From the NCBI GenBank assembly GCA_020086605.1, contig JACBWW010000021.1, forward strand, positions 5,131,907 through 5,195,906: a stretch of DNA of 64,000 nt, given 5' to 3'. Below are positions 1 through 13,857 of the stretch, piece by piece. The notes below the pieces were generated by a model. It was given only the letters and a program-made list of their open reading frames with translations. It did no database searches and was not told where the DNA came from. The DNA is from Lanius collurio. Taxonomy: Eukaryota; Chordata; Aves; Passeriformes; Laniidae. The position numbers and the translations under genes were made by a program. The first letter of the stretch is position 1. The number at the start of each line of letters is the position of its first letter.

Positions 1-3000
1 ATTAGGATTCTTTTTCATGTTTTAATTTTCACTCTTGATTCTGGATTGATAAAAAACACAATTTGATCCTTCAATCACAGCTCTGCTTTATTACACTCAT
101 GGTTCTAAAAATGTCCAAAGAACTTTCATTTTCAAGCAGCTGTCCAAATAAGCACAACCTGTATTTCATAGTGACACAAGTATGACTGACCTTCCTTCTC
201 ATTTAAGAGCAGCATAAATTACAGCCTTTCTGTCACTGCAGGGGAATGATACACGTAAGAGTTCAGAGTACACAGCCAATTACATCAAACAAAACTTCAG
301 GAAAAAGCCAATGAAAAATGACTTTCCAAATTTCAGAGAGAGATTTTAGCAGTTAACACGTGTTATCTTCTAAAAATTAATCCTTCAGGGAATACCAAGA
401 AAGCATTCAGGCTCTCTTATTATTGGTACCTACCAAGCAAAAAACACTTGACTTGAAACTTTGTTCCTCTTGCAATGTATTTCAGCACTTAACATGTTTA
501 TCTTATTTCAGTATCAATTGGCCTCTTGAGATACTAAACTTCAACTTACAACAATTCTTCCATTGCTATTAATGAAATTAAAAACTATTGGTAAAAATAG
601 AAGACATAATGCTTAAAGCTTTAATTAAAAATTAAAATCTCATGACACTGGGAAAATTCATTTTATAAAGGGAATTAAATAGATTTAGAGGCTGACTATG
701 GACTTCAGAACATATTTTTATAGGTCATCAGTTCAAACCTGTTTTACTTGAGCCGAGACCAGGATTTGTTAGTCATCAGATGGCAGTTAAAAAAATCTTC
801 ACTGGCAGTGTGGTTGATGTCTCTTCACACAGACAATATGACATTTCAGCATTTAGCTGTCAATAACTTCATTAAGTTCCATATTGTATTTTCTGAACCA
901 ACAAAACCAGGACCCGATAGACCACATGCTCCTTCCTGGTCTATCATACTTTTCCATTAGAAAAGACCATCAGTTCCCTAATGGAAATGCTTCCTCCTTT
1001 TCATACATGCTAGAAAGAAAATATATTTAGAACAAACTACCTCATACTACCGGAGGAAATTCAAGCATTGTACATCAGCATAAAAATAAATCTTGGGTGT
1101 CAGTGTAAGAACTGTAGAGAGTTTCAGAGAGATAAGATACAGAAAATTAAAATAAAGTCAGAGGCCACAAAGTTTTCTTTGAATCTGCTCGTTTTCCACA
1201 GGTCTACCTGCCAATTTTATTTTGCTGTATTTTATAAAAGGGAAAATCTACACTACAGCAAATCCCCCACTAAAACACGAGGTCACAATTCATTCTGCTC
1301 GCAGTCCCTGGCTGCTGTGCTGTTAAATGACCAATGATGAACAACCCTGACACCTTCTGCCAGGCTTAAACGGTAACATGACTCATTTTACTGCAACAAA
1401 TGAGACTCCTCCTCCTATCAGTCACGGTCCATTCCTATCAGTGGGGTGCCAATATGCCAGGGTCTAATGAAAAGGCTCTTAGACAAAAGCTGCACAATTG
1501 AGAGCCTGCAGAGCCAAACCTCGGAGCTGTTAGTCCAATTTTTTAAACACTACAGTGTACATTTCAGTTAGGCTTTGTTATGTTAATGTTATTGAGTCTA
1601 AAGCAACAAAGAAACTTAATTCATGAATTACTTTTAGAAGTCAACTTCCCTACATTTTCTTTTCTTTTGTGAAGGGACCAGTGGCTATTTAACTACCGAG
1701 ACGGTACAAAGGCCTTTACCCTAGTGCTGAGGTAGGAATCAAAACATAAGTTATCACAAAGAGGTCTGATATAATCAACAAAGTTAAACAGTCCTCCTGT
1801 TTGATCTCCTCTAAATTAAAGACCAAGTGTTTTGATTTGGCATTAGGCAATGAAATAAACCAGATGTTTCTCCTGCCATATAACCCTCCATGGGCACAAT
1901 CTTAAAGGGTTATTGTTTGGCAAATGTTCAGGGAAACACATTAGAAATGGCACGAATACCCAGATTTTCTTTTCTTTCTATCTATACTAGTTCATTATCC
2001 AAACTAATGCATAATCCACAGGGCTTTGGGAACTTTGTGTAAATACTTTCATGTACAATTCTCTTTCTTGCCTACCCTGAGATTAAGACCACAATTATCC
2101 AGGCTTAAACCTAAAATAAAAGAACCTTTGCAAATGTATTATCTGGCCTTACATGTTTAATCACATACTATTCTGTATGGTCTTTAATACCTAAACTGAA
2201 GAACAAATGTCGTATCCTCTGATGTTTCGCAGATGAAAGGCCTATTGTGAGACATACATACATCAACAGAATTTTAGAACTAGAAATTCCTCTCAACAGT
2301 TGCAGTGGAAGCATTTAGAAACCAAACAGAAAGGAATATAGTGTCATCTTAGGGGGGGGAAAAAGGCACGTCGATCGCAGTATTTAAATAAAACTTTGTT
2401 CAAACAGAAAAATATTCTTGATTTCCTAGCTGTCAAAATTCATGTGTGTCAGCTTCACCTGCAGGAGAGCCCACCTCCCTCCTCGCCCAGGCGTGAGTCG
2501 TGCTCTCGCTGAGCACAAGGAGTGTGCTGGGTGCGTGTGGTGCGGGGTGCGGGGGAAGCAGATGGATGAGGCGAGGGATTTGAAGTGTGCAGACTATGGC
2601 ATGCACTGATAGAGCAGATGGAATGCATCACCATCAGCTATGACAGAAATGATTTATGGAATGACCTGGCTGCTCCTGCCAAGCAACAACATGGGATGAC
2701 AGAAACAAGTTTCTATGACAACCAGAGCCCACCCACCAGTTAGATTAAACATTTCTGCCCTGACTTCCACTCGCAATATATTTAGTTTTTCCCCAAAACA
2801 TCAGCCTGGCTTTCTCAGCTAGTGACTTGGACAAAAATACCTGAAAGGATGAGAAAATCATTTAGAAAAGGAGAGCAGTGAAAAATGTCACAAAGTCCCG
2901 CAAACTGGCCAGCGTGTCAGACTTAACAATGAAATTCTGTTGCGGCTGCAGAACAGCAGACACCCAAATACATCTGCAGAGCAATGAACAGCTCAGAGGA

Positions 3001-4043
3001 TGTGAGCACTGCTATTTCTAGGAGGCAAAATGATCCTGTTCTTTTCTGACAAGTCTCAAACGGACCAAAAGAGAGCGGTAACTGCCCTCTGGACTCCCAA
3101 ATTGTTATCTACTTGCTGAATCCCCAAAAGCAACAGGGATATTTTTCTCCTCAAAGCCAGTAGGTCAGAGTTCTCCTCCCCAATATGGACATCACAGACA
3201 TTATCAGATCTGGTAATCTTTTAACATACGACCCTCTGAGGGATGTAAGGGTAACAGGATCTGCATGAATATGCACATTTGCATTCACTGGTATGAGGTG
3301 AGGGATGCAGAACTCAACACAGGGACGGTCATTTAGGGCTTCAAAGTTTGCTCCATACAAGAAACACTAAGTGCTTCTCCAGCCACCATTCCCAACTCTG
3401 AAATGTCTGCTGCAGTGTATCAATTACTCTTTTATAAAAAGGACATCTGATATTACCAATGAAAAAATAATTACTGTATGCATGCACATGGAAATAGAGC
3501 TTACAGCAGATTGAAGATACTTGCCATGTTTTACATCATTCCAACAAGAGTTAAAAGTTTAAATTTATGTGTATACAACATTCTAAAGGTTGTTCCATAA
3601 ATTATAGCTATACAACACAGCATTCAAAACCTCTCAGTTTTATAAGGCCACTGAGAAAACACTTTAAACCTTGAGGCAGGATCTGCTCTAAGACTAGTGT
3701 CAAAAATATTTGACTTTACCTAAAACACTACAGAAAAAAAATTAAAATCAAACCTTTAACTTTTTATGATTATCTTTTACTTTGTCTAACCAGCTTTTTA
3801 AACCAGATATGCTTTAAATCTTTTGATTATCTGAAGAAAAAGGAAGTCAGAATGAGTCTTCTTCAAATAAAAGCATTTTTCACTTGCATTTAAAAAGATA
3901 TTTTTCTAGTATAGGAAATAGCATCATAGTACATTGTTTTGACTTCATATGTGAAATTTCCTGATTTGATTTTATAAAATGAATGGCACATAAATAATAG
4001 ATTAAAATGTGTTTCAGATATGAATATTCTAAATGCTACTTAC
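1..4043 (-). other. TCF12: TCF12 intron, 5' part (continues below position 1)
   Basis: This is intronic sequence following the donor GTAAGT that begins at 4043. I looked for the next expected coding block (the E-protein segment starting IYSPDH) on the minus strand and did not find it, so the next exon lies outside the window. Most of the stretch is AT-rich with no recognisable gene or repeat. The block at about 2440-2760 is richer in GC and carries an X-box-like site (see findings). Confidence 0.8.
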
Positions 4044-4108
4044 AGATGCCAATGCCTTTCCAAGTGCATCACCTGTCTGTGAGCTTCCAGCACCATTTCC
4101 TCTGTTTC
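4044..4108 (-). CDS. TCF12: TCF12 internal coding exon, start of activation domain 2
   Basis: This 65-base exon has an acceptor ending CATTATAG and a donor GTAAGT. Its first two bases complete the glycine codon begun in the previous exon. It then reads NRGNGAGSSQTGDALGKALA followed by S and ends in phase 0. The segment GDALGKALAS is shared by TCF12, TCF4 and TCF3 and forms the beginning of activation domain 2 (loop-helix), which recruits co-activators in the nucleus. The N and G residues near its start differ from the TR and AA that I recall for mammalian TCF12, so it is a diverged orthologue rather than a mammalian copy. This is the last exon of the gene inside the window. Confidence 0.93.
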
Positions 4109-5623
4109 CTATAATGTGAAAAGTAAACCAAACACTTATTTTTAAAGCTGAAATTTTATTTTCTTTTATTATTTTATTCATCACACAGATTTGAGCAACC
4201 ACTTTTTAAATGCATTTTCTGAGGAAGTCAGTGTCAATAGAATCAGTTCTCATTAGACCTAAAAATTTAATTAAAACAATTAGATTTACATTTAGATGCT
4301 CTCCTCTTAAAAGGCAAACATAGTATCACCGTGATAACTTAAGGATCAACAAGTGAAAGCAGCTAGAAGAAGACAAAATCATTTTCTAGGATCTTAGTCT
4401 AATTTTAATGAAATGTGAAAAGAAACATTAAAATCAGAAAATTACATTATTGCAGCTTATTTCTAAACTGCTATCCACAAAGTGCTGCATGTTTAATTAA
4501 TTCTTAAAGCTAAATTCACAGAATAGTTCCTTAGGTGCCTCCTTGCTCCCCCTGCTCTAATTCCCTGTGTTGTGATCTCATCTTGAGTTTAAAAAGTCCC
4601 TGAAAAGCTCTGCTGCACCAAGCTGTCACCCCTGCTCTCAGCTGCACGTCAGTAGCTCTGTGCGCCCTTTTGCTCCACACACCATTAAGCCAAGAGGAAG
4701 TCTGAAGCCCTGCCAACTGGAAACACAGAGAGGAACTGAATCCTCTGAAATATCTGCTTTGCTGTAGAAGACAGACCCTTTAAAAGCAAATCTTCTTTCT
4801 CCAATTATCAACTTCTAAAGCCAAAAAAATGTATTGAATGTGAATGTAAGCCACTCACATCAGAAATCCAAATAATGCAACACACACTGTTTGCAAGTTT
4901 GCGACAAACTTGGATTTTCCAGCCTGAATTTCCCATGCAGATTCTGGGTTCTGTTTAAAGATCTTGGTGTAAAACATGCTCCCAAAACAAAGCTAACATA
5001 TTCACTCTAACTAAATTCCACTACCTTAAAATGAAGCTAAGTGCAAATCCCATTGAATCGACAAGAGGCATCTACAAGCATTTAATTTCCACATTGTATC
5101 TTATGATGAGCAAATATGTGCAAGGCACAGATGATCACCCACTGTTTCTTGCTTCCTAGGTGAGCACAGAGGAAACTGAACCAGCCATCATCCTGGCTAC
5201 TCTGTAATCTCTAAAACAGTTAAGATAGGAATTTACGATGCACTTTATCACCCTCCCCAAAGAAACAGCCTTCCTGCCTTTCTCTGGAGCAGTGCTTTGG
5301 TGACTCAGCAGCTCTGAAAACTTCGGCATCACAACTACCTATATGGACGTGAGCATATACTGAACTACAGCTGCCATTAAGTCAGATGGATCCAGTCCCT
5401 TGAGCATAGGCTTGATTGTGAAAGTGAATAAAACAGTAAGTCTCAAGCTGACTGAAGAACAATTAGCCTCATCTTAGCCATACTGGGGACAGAAATATCA
5501 GAGTGGTGACTTTTTCCTAATCTACAAGCATGCCCTAAATTAATCTTACTAATTTTGTGCGTCATGCAGCCCTAGGTTTCATTTTCTTGTAAAATGAAAA
5601 AAGAAGCAGGAAGAACTTTTTAC
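4109..5623 (-). other. TCF12: TCF12 intron (1515 bases)
   Basis: This intron lies between the donor at 5623 (GTAAAA, a weaker match than the other donors in this gene) and the acceptor AG at 4110-4109. I see no coding block, repeat element or strong regulatory cluster in it. Confidence 0.8.
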
Positions 5624-5768
5624 CCAGAATATTATCTGATCCATTGACAGGTGGAGTGTGTGAGGCAGCTACATAGGGTGAACTGCTGGTACTGCCACGA
5701 TGGAAGCTGGACATTGGAGGAAGACTGGCATTTATATCTGAAGGTGAGACTGAATGCGGGGGATAGCT
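5624..5768 (-). CDS. TCF12: TCF12 internal coding exon, serine/proline-rich region
   Basis: This 145-base exon starts in phase 0 after the strong acceptor CTTCTCTCCAG and ends with one base of a glycine codon before GTAAAA. It reads [20 protein letters not shown], then [20 protein letters not shown], then VNGSDNIL. The sentence [21 protein letters not shown] is diagnostic of TCF12. TCF4 and TCF3 differ here, with TCF4 carrying a shorter, different segment after SSFHR. The region is low in order-forming residues and is part of the flexible transactivation/repression region ahead of activation domain 2. Together with the next exon (4044-4108) it adds exactly 70 codons. Confidence 0.96.
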
Positions 5769-6087
5769 CTGGAGAGAAGAGATGCAGACACAAAACATTA
5801 AGGAGTTCTTAAATAAATGTTGATATTTTAAGATATCAAATATATAACACCCAGCTCTTTATTACAGAAGAAAGAGACTCATCCATCCTCTGACAGACCA
5901 CTACACAGCCACAGGTTTTTATTTATACAACAGACATAACTAAAACAACAAATCTAATACACAAAGTTTGTGATTTCTAACAATTGGGTTTTTAACTGAC
6001 ATACATGAGCAACAAATGAGAAGTTAATTCTCCTAAGTTAGATCTCCACACATGACTATAAACAGATCAGCCTGTGCTGAGCCTTAC
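5769..6087 (-). other. TCF12: TCF12 short intron (319 bases)
   Basis: This is the shortest intron in the window. The donor is GTAAGG starting at 6087, and the acceptor AG at 5770-5769 follows a good pyrimidine tract. Nothing else is recognised within it. Confidence 0.85.
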
Positions 6088-6227
6088 CAAACGGTCATGT
6101 GCGTGCAGGCTGCCGTAACTGCCGGACTGGGACATGTGGGAAGACGAGCCTCCAAGCATCCCACCATAGCCAGGCTGGCTCATGCCATTGGATGAACTCC
6201 AGAGGTCAGAAGAATTGTGGGTCCCAT
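6088..6227 (-). CDS. TCF12: TCF12 internal coding exon
   Basis: This 140-base exon has two leading bases that complete an Asp codon. It then reads [40 protein letters not shown] and HAHDRL, ending in phase 0 before GTAAGG. It matches the E-protein block that is followed by SYPPHSVSP in TCF12. Several residues ([18 protein letters not shown]) differ from mammalian TCF12 as I recall it, and the exon is visibly richer in GC than the introns. The acceptor is unusual: nine adenines precede the G, and the pyrimidine tract lies about 24-45 bases upstream (see findings). The exact 5' edge is supported by frame and homology. Confidence 0.94.
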
Positions 6228-7506
<1,279 letters not shown>

Positions 7507-8950
7507 CTACATGTTGGAGAGCAATAAAAGCAGGTTAGCAATAACTGGGTGTCGTGCATTAAAAAAACCACAACAGCATACAGATATAGAGAGAAAGCAC
7601 AAATAAAAAAAGAACAGTGTAGCAAGCTGCAGCATTTGTTGCCCTTGTTTTATTTGCTTTTTAGCAAGTTGCCACAGTACAGAGGAACTACAGTAGAATG
7701 ATCCTAACAACACACTTTCTGGTGTGCCAACTCAGCCAGGTGGCCTGATAAAAGCCTGAATGCTGATTTTGCTTTCTAAGTGCACGACTCGCACAGACTT
7801 GTTGCTTAAGATAAAAAGCAAGATAAAACAACTGGGCCCCAAACAAATCTTATTTTAAAACAACTGCATGCCTGTTTGAATATTTAATTAGCTGGCATCC
7901 CAACAATCAGAAGGAAAAAGAACATCCAGTGACAAATGGAAGGTTTTAATGCAATCGTTGTATCATCCATTCAGAAACTCGCATGCCTTTGGAGAGTCAT
8001 CAGAAATACACGCATGCAAGTCCTCAGGAATAATCTTAAAACTGCAGCAGTGAGCACGTAATTTTCACACTGGCCTAGCATTAAAGAAATGCAGTATTAT
8101 TGTTTTTTCAGTGTTAACATGCCAGTGGAATGCCCATTCTCAACTCGTGAGCAATAAATTTTCTTTTCAAGTTAAAAATGTAAGATGCCAAATAAAGATA
8201 ATGACTCAAAGCCTTTCACAGCAGCAACTCTAAGAAGAAATATAAAGTGTATTCAGGAATAAGTTAAGTAAAATGAACAAGGCCCAGAATTCACAGTAGA
8301 GGACCCTACCCACAGTTAGATGTTCTATACCGAATATCACAATGATCAGTGTATGCTATAAGATAAATTAAATAAAAAGCAAATCAAAGTATAGGGCAGC
8401 AAAAAATGTAAAAATGTAACAGTGAAACGGGAGCATCTTTTTTCTACGAAGTCAAAAATGTGGTATTTTTAACTGTTTATCTAAGTTGTTGAATACAGAT
8501 GACTTCATAAATACATATAGGAAGAATAATTTCACAACTTTAAAGTTTATATATTGCAATTTAAAAAGTGCACTATGCTCTAACATTCACAAGTGATTAT
8601 TTTGATCCCCTCCCACATTTCTACGGCTTTCACAACTCAGCTCTGCGCTTTCTGAGATGTTGTTTACCAAGAAGAGAAGGGCCCGGAAAACCAAGCCAGG
8701 CAACAAAAAAGCCTAAGTTCCCCTAAAAAAAGAACCATTGTCCTCGCGGAGGGTGACTGTTCTGATAGGGACACTGAGGACAGTCCCATTTGCATGGCAA
8801 TCCCCCTCCTCCCCGCTCGCAGCCCCGCTGCTGTGGAACAAATGGCCGGGATGCGCCTGAGCCAGCGCGCTGACACCACCCACACCGAGGCACCGCAGCA
8901 ACAGCATCGCTGCTAAAGCTCTCCAGTCCCTCGCGGGGGGAACGGGACAG

Positions 8951-8990
8951 GGCATGGGGACAGGGCACAGGGCATGGGGACAGGGCACAG
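8951..8990. repeat. 20-bp tandem duplication
   Basis: Two identical 20-base copies (ggcatggggacagggcacag) lie head to tail, preceded by a partial copy at 8944-8950. This is a small G-rich satellite within an intron. Confidence 0.9.
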
Positions 8991-11900
8991 CTGTCGGGAT
9001 GAGCCACGTAATGAAAAGGGCAGCAGGTAAACAGACACGTGGTTAGAAGGAGTCAAGTGGAAAACTCAAAACTTTAAGTTACATGCTTGTTTAGCATTGG
9101 TTTTTATTGAAAACAAATGAAAATTTTTTAGGAAAGCAAGCTTTTCGGAAAGCTTCTGCTCTATATTTTACTCAAAATTCTTCAGTTTATGGAATAAATG
9201 TAAAAGAGAGATGCTTACCAGACCTGAGTGACAGAACGACAATACATTGTGAGCAATGTTTGCAGTACATACGTATTTACTCTATATGATGAATGCATGT
9301 ATATTCCATGCCTGAGACATATTTTAACAGAAATGTCACTCTGTCAAATTGTAAATACTCGCACTCATAAGACTGCAAACATATTAGGTAAAACTGGGCT
9401 TAGTTTACAAGTTCTCTCTTGTGCAGAATAGCACAGCATATGCTATAGCTGATGGATAATCTATCACTGTCACAGGACAGCAGTGGAAACAAAGCTTTAT
9501 GACATTTAGCACTGCCACGTTGATGCACACTGATTAATGTGAAGTCACCTACAGTGACGAATTATACTTCTCTTAAACTGCAACGTTATCGATGAGTTTT
9601 GTAAATACAAGCTTCAGACTGAAATTTTAACATTTTACATAATTGGGTGATTTCTAAAAACTGATTAAACACTATCTCAAAAGGGGAATTTAGCTCAAAA
9701 AGCCTACAAATGTATAATTTACAGATACATATGTACAAGTCATTAGCATAATAAAAATGTTATGAACTGTATAAACATAAAAGAGGCCCTTCCAAACAGC
9801 TACATGAAAGTCCTAGCACAGACACATAACTTCATATAGTTTCTGCTTGTTTTGGTATCTTAACTATAGCTTGCAAAAACATAGCTGCAATGTTATGAAG
9901 CTGCACTTGTGCCAGTCTAGATTTTTCAGATCAAAGGGTTCTTGCGGCAAAACACAACTGATGTGGTCTCAAAGACTTCATTAACTCCAGATGTGGGGAA
10001 ACAGCCAGCCAATTCCACAAAAGGAGCGAGTCTCTTTTAGTTACAATCAGAACTACCCACAAATTAAAACCAGGCCTCTGATGTCATCTGATCACCTGCA
10101 GATGAGTGCCGGGTTCTTTCTGGTTAATGATCTAATCATAATTTTTATGTTGCATTACTACAAACAAAATTTAAAAGAAGAAATTTTACTAAAATTACCC
10201 AAAGTTTATGAGATGTAAAATACAAAGGTTTCAAATAAGAAAGTTGACAAAAAGGGTGAAATTTTATTTTTAAGTTGGGAAGCAATGCATCAGGGCAAGT
10301 GGTTTGTTCATTCTGAAAAGCCCATAGGCACTGGGACCCCCACCCAGCCAAACGTACCCCTGTGGCTGCTGGCATGGCTGTGCAGCAGCTCCCCAGTAGG
10401 ACTCTGTGTCCTACTTAAAGGGCTTTCTCTTCTGCAACAGCTGAGTTAGGGAGTTAAAAATATGACGTGGCTGCTCAAGACGGCCTCTTTTAGCTATTAA
10501 ACTGATAACACTGACATCCAGGAGGCATCAAACCAGTTTTTCCTGGCTGACATTCCCACTAAGACAACGAAGGAATACTGTTGAAAGGTCAGCCTGTTTG
10601 CAGTCTCCTTCAAGAGGGCTGTCTCCAGCAGGTAGAAGAGGAGTCCATCTTTAATCCCTTCAAAAGCACTGTGCCCAAAGGCACCGACCGTGTCTCCATG
10701 CTGACAAGCAAAACACTCACTCTCCCATCACGAATGGGAAATTCCCTTCCGATAAACACAAGCCAAAACCAGTTTTTTTACATGACTTATCAAGTCTTGG
10801 ACTTGACTTTTTTGGAGCTGTGCTAATATATACATCAATTCTAACGCTGCGGCGCTCCTGAAGGGTTGATAGCCTCTGCTGAGGCAAGCAGGACAAACGA
10901 GCTGCAGAAGACATCAAGTCAAGAGACCCACATCAGTCTCTCCTGCACCCTGAATTGGCTTATGTTTCTGCAGCAGGAAAGGCAGGATGACAACTCATAT
11001 TTCTTTATGAGAGGTAGTGGTGGGGGCAGACTTCAGAACAGAGCTGGGGAGACATTAGCTGTACGACATAAGGTTTAATCAAAACAAAAGCATCATCCCA
11101 GTTCTGAAATCTGCCTTGGGGATTAAGACAGGTAATGAACAGTACTGCAAAAGTTATATGGACCTAATATATCTAAAACATTTCAAATATTACTCACTGT
11201 TGCTTCTGTTTACTAATACAACTGCCAATAGCATCAACAGTAATTTGAAGATCTGGGTCTACCAAATTTTACGCTGAGTAAAACTTCCAAGTCTCATTCC
11301 ATAAATGCATTTAATAAATATAACACTTGGAGTCCTCCTGTTGGCATCCATCCTCTCAGGCAATTTTCCTGTTTCAAATTCTTAAATATTTATCAATATT
11401 TAACATTAATGTTAAAAACAGATGAAAAAAAAAGCAGTGGAGCAACCAAACTTACTTCTAATGAGCTCATGCTATCTCAAGACCAAGGCTCCCATCACAT
11501 AAACAGGTAATGAAATTATGAACTATGTTACTCATTTAAGCATAGTTATTAGCAATTCTTGGAAGTTCAGGAAAATATTTGTCAAGCTGCTTAAGACAGA
11601 GTTTTTTGAAACCAGTAAAGATGAATAACCTATTCTGTAGCTTGTAAACTCTGCTAAGTAGCCTATCTGCATTCCATCAGCATCAGTCATGCAAGTGCAC
11701 ACTGATGAATGATTTGTACATGTGGCAAAACTTTACAGTGTATTATCTGCAGGTTTTGTAGCTAAAGCTAATTTTGCTGAAAAGCAGTTCTAGGAAAATA
11801 ACTTGTTTTCATGTTTACTGCATTTCTGACAAAATCAGATACTCAAACTTCAGGAATGCAGAATGTTAACTCCAATTTTCCATATTCCTCTTTACAGCAA

Positions 11901-13840
11901 GATAGAAGTTTTCAGAGAAACCCCAACCAAACCCAAGATCCAGTCTAAATTCTTGTTTAACTGATTTAAGCAAGATGATGAAATGAAGAGCCCTAGTGTA
12001 CAAAGTCAGTATAACCATGTCCTCAACCATACTTTTGTTTCCAATACCAGGAGTAAAGGTTCGTGTACTTAAAAAACTCTTCTCACCGTCCAGAATGAAA
12101 ATAAAAGACTCCTTTAAGAGAACAGTCCTGTCTGCAAATCAAACCCTACTTTTCAAAGGATGGTATAAAATTCAAACTTCTTAAAGCAGATGAACTGAAT
12201 TCCATCTTAAACAAATGTTTATGCAGTTTATGCATGCTATACATGCCTATTTGGATATTTTTGAAATGCAGAACCCCACTGTAATGACACATAGCACAAG
12301 TACTTCCTAGCTTCTTCCCTAGGGAATGACTACTTTAAAGCCATGTTAAAAAGCAACAAGCAAACAGCAAAAATCTCAAATTCAGAATATAGAAACCTTT
12401 TGACCTGGTTTGTTTTTTTATTAGTAGCAGTAGTAGTTTTTATTTTTATTGTAGTGTGAACTAGAGCGGGAAGGAAAGAGAAGGTAAGGCAGCAAAAACA
12501 ACATTAGAAAGAAATACATATTTATATACTGCTTGAGGATTCTTTTTATATTTTATTTGCTAAGCAAAATCTCTTCACCAGACTCTTCAAATCATGCTGT
12601 CACTAAGGGACACATGCAACTATGTCTTCAAAAATTCCTGATTAAATTCAGATTTTCAAGAAACAAAAACCAGAACAGCTGAAACTACTCTGCCTGTTTT
12701 TCACCCTGATCCCTGTATTTCAGAAGGCTGCTCGAGCTGTGGGAGGAATCCCCAGCACTGCTCACAGACACATGCAGCAGTGGATACAGGCCATCTTTTT
12801 CATTTGCCCCTCTCTTCTCTGAACTCACGCTCTGGTTCTGCACCTCCAGCACAGACTGTTGTATTTCTACAGACACGCACGTGATAATGGGAGCCCAGGC
12901 ACTGAGCAAACGGGGCGTGTTCCTCTTTGGTGCACACGTTTTGAGAAATATAGATCTGCCCCATACAGCACCTGAGCCCATCTCTAGCTGCTGCCATTTG
13001 CCCAAGGAAATTCACATAACCTTCACTTTAAAGCATTAATAAAGCTTGTTGCAGACAAGACACCCTTCTGGCAGGAGACCACTGCTCAGCAGATTGGCAG
13101 TTCAACCCAATGGAGTGGAGAAGGGAAAACTCTCTTGGGCTGATGAATTGTAACTCATCGTTTTTTACCAGGATGGGGAGGGGAAAGAAAAGGGCAAGAA
13201 ACAGAAAGAAAATAAAAATCCAGCTGACCAGTGTTTACTACCTCTCTTTATTCAATGTCCACAGCCGTGTACCCCTAGAGATTTTCCAGATGATCTTACA
13301 TTTGTCCTCACTCACAAATGTTAGCTTTGACCTTGTGTAAGTTGCTGTGGGCAGCATATGGTACAGAACAGCTTTAATTGTACCTTCCTCCCTGTGTACT
13401 AGCTGACCCAATACTAATAAAAGCAAAATTGAATCTCAGCACCTGGTTGCTCCAAAATTTACAAACTGAAAACATTTTACATGGATGTTAGAAGCCTAAG
13501 TACATTATTTATTGCATAACAGCCACAGCAAGGCATGCTGTCGTGTCATCTGAGCATCATGCAGGATTAACATGTTTCGCTGTGCTCCAACGTCGAGAGT
13601 GATGGCTGCCAGGCTGCAGCACTAAAAAATCCCCAAATATACACATCTATTCTCACACCTTTGTGTATTTGTTCATCTATACACATGTGACCATCAGCAA
13701 CATGTTTATAAAAACCTCTTTACACTCTCAAAATTCTAAGGAAAAGAGTATTTTCTCAAAAAAAAATCCCAGTATAAGCTAGCTCACCAACAAGCACATG
13801 AGAAAGCACTACATGTATGCAAAATACTTATATCTCCTGA

Positions 13841-13857
13841 CTTTTTTTTTTTTTTCC
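13841..13857. repeat. Poly-T run
   Basis: A homopolymer of about 16 T lies on the plus strand, with no recognisable retroelement body next to it. Confidence 0.8.
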
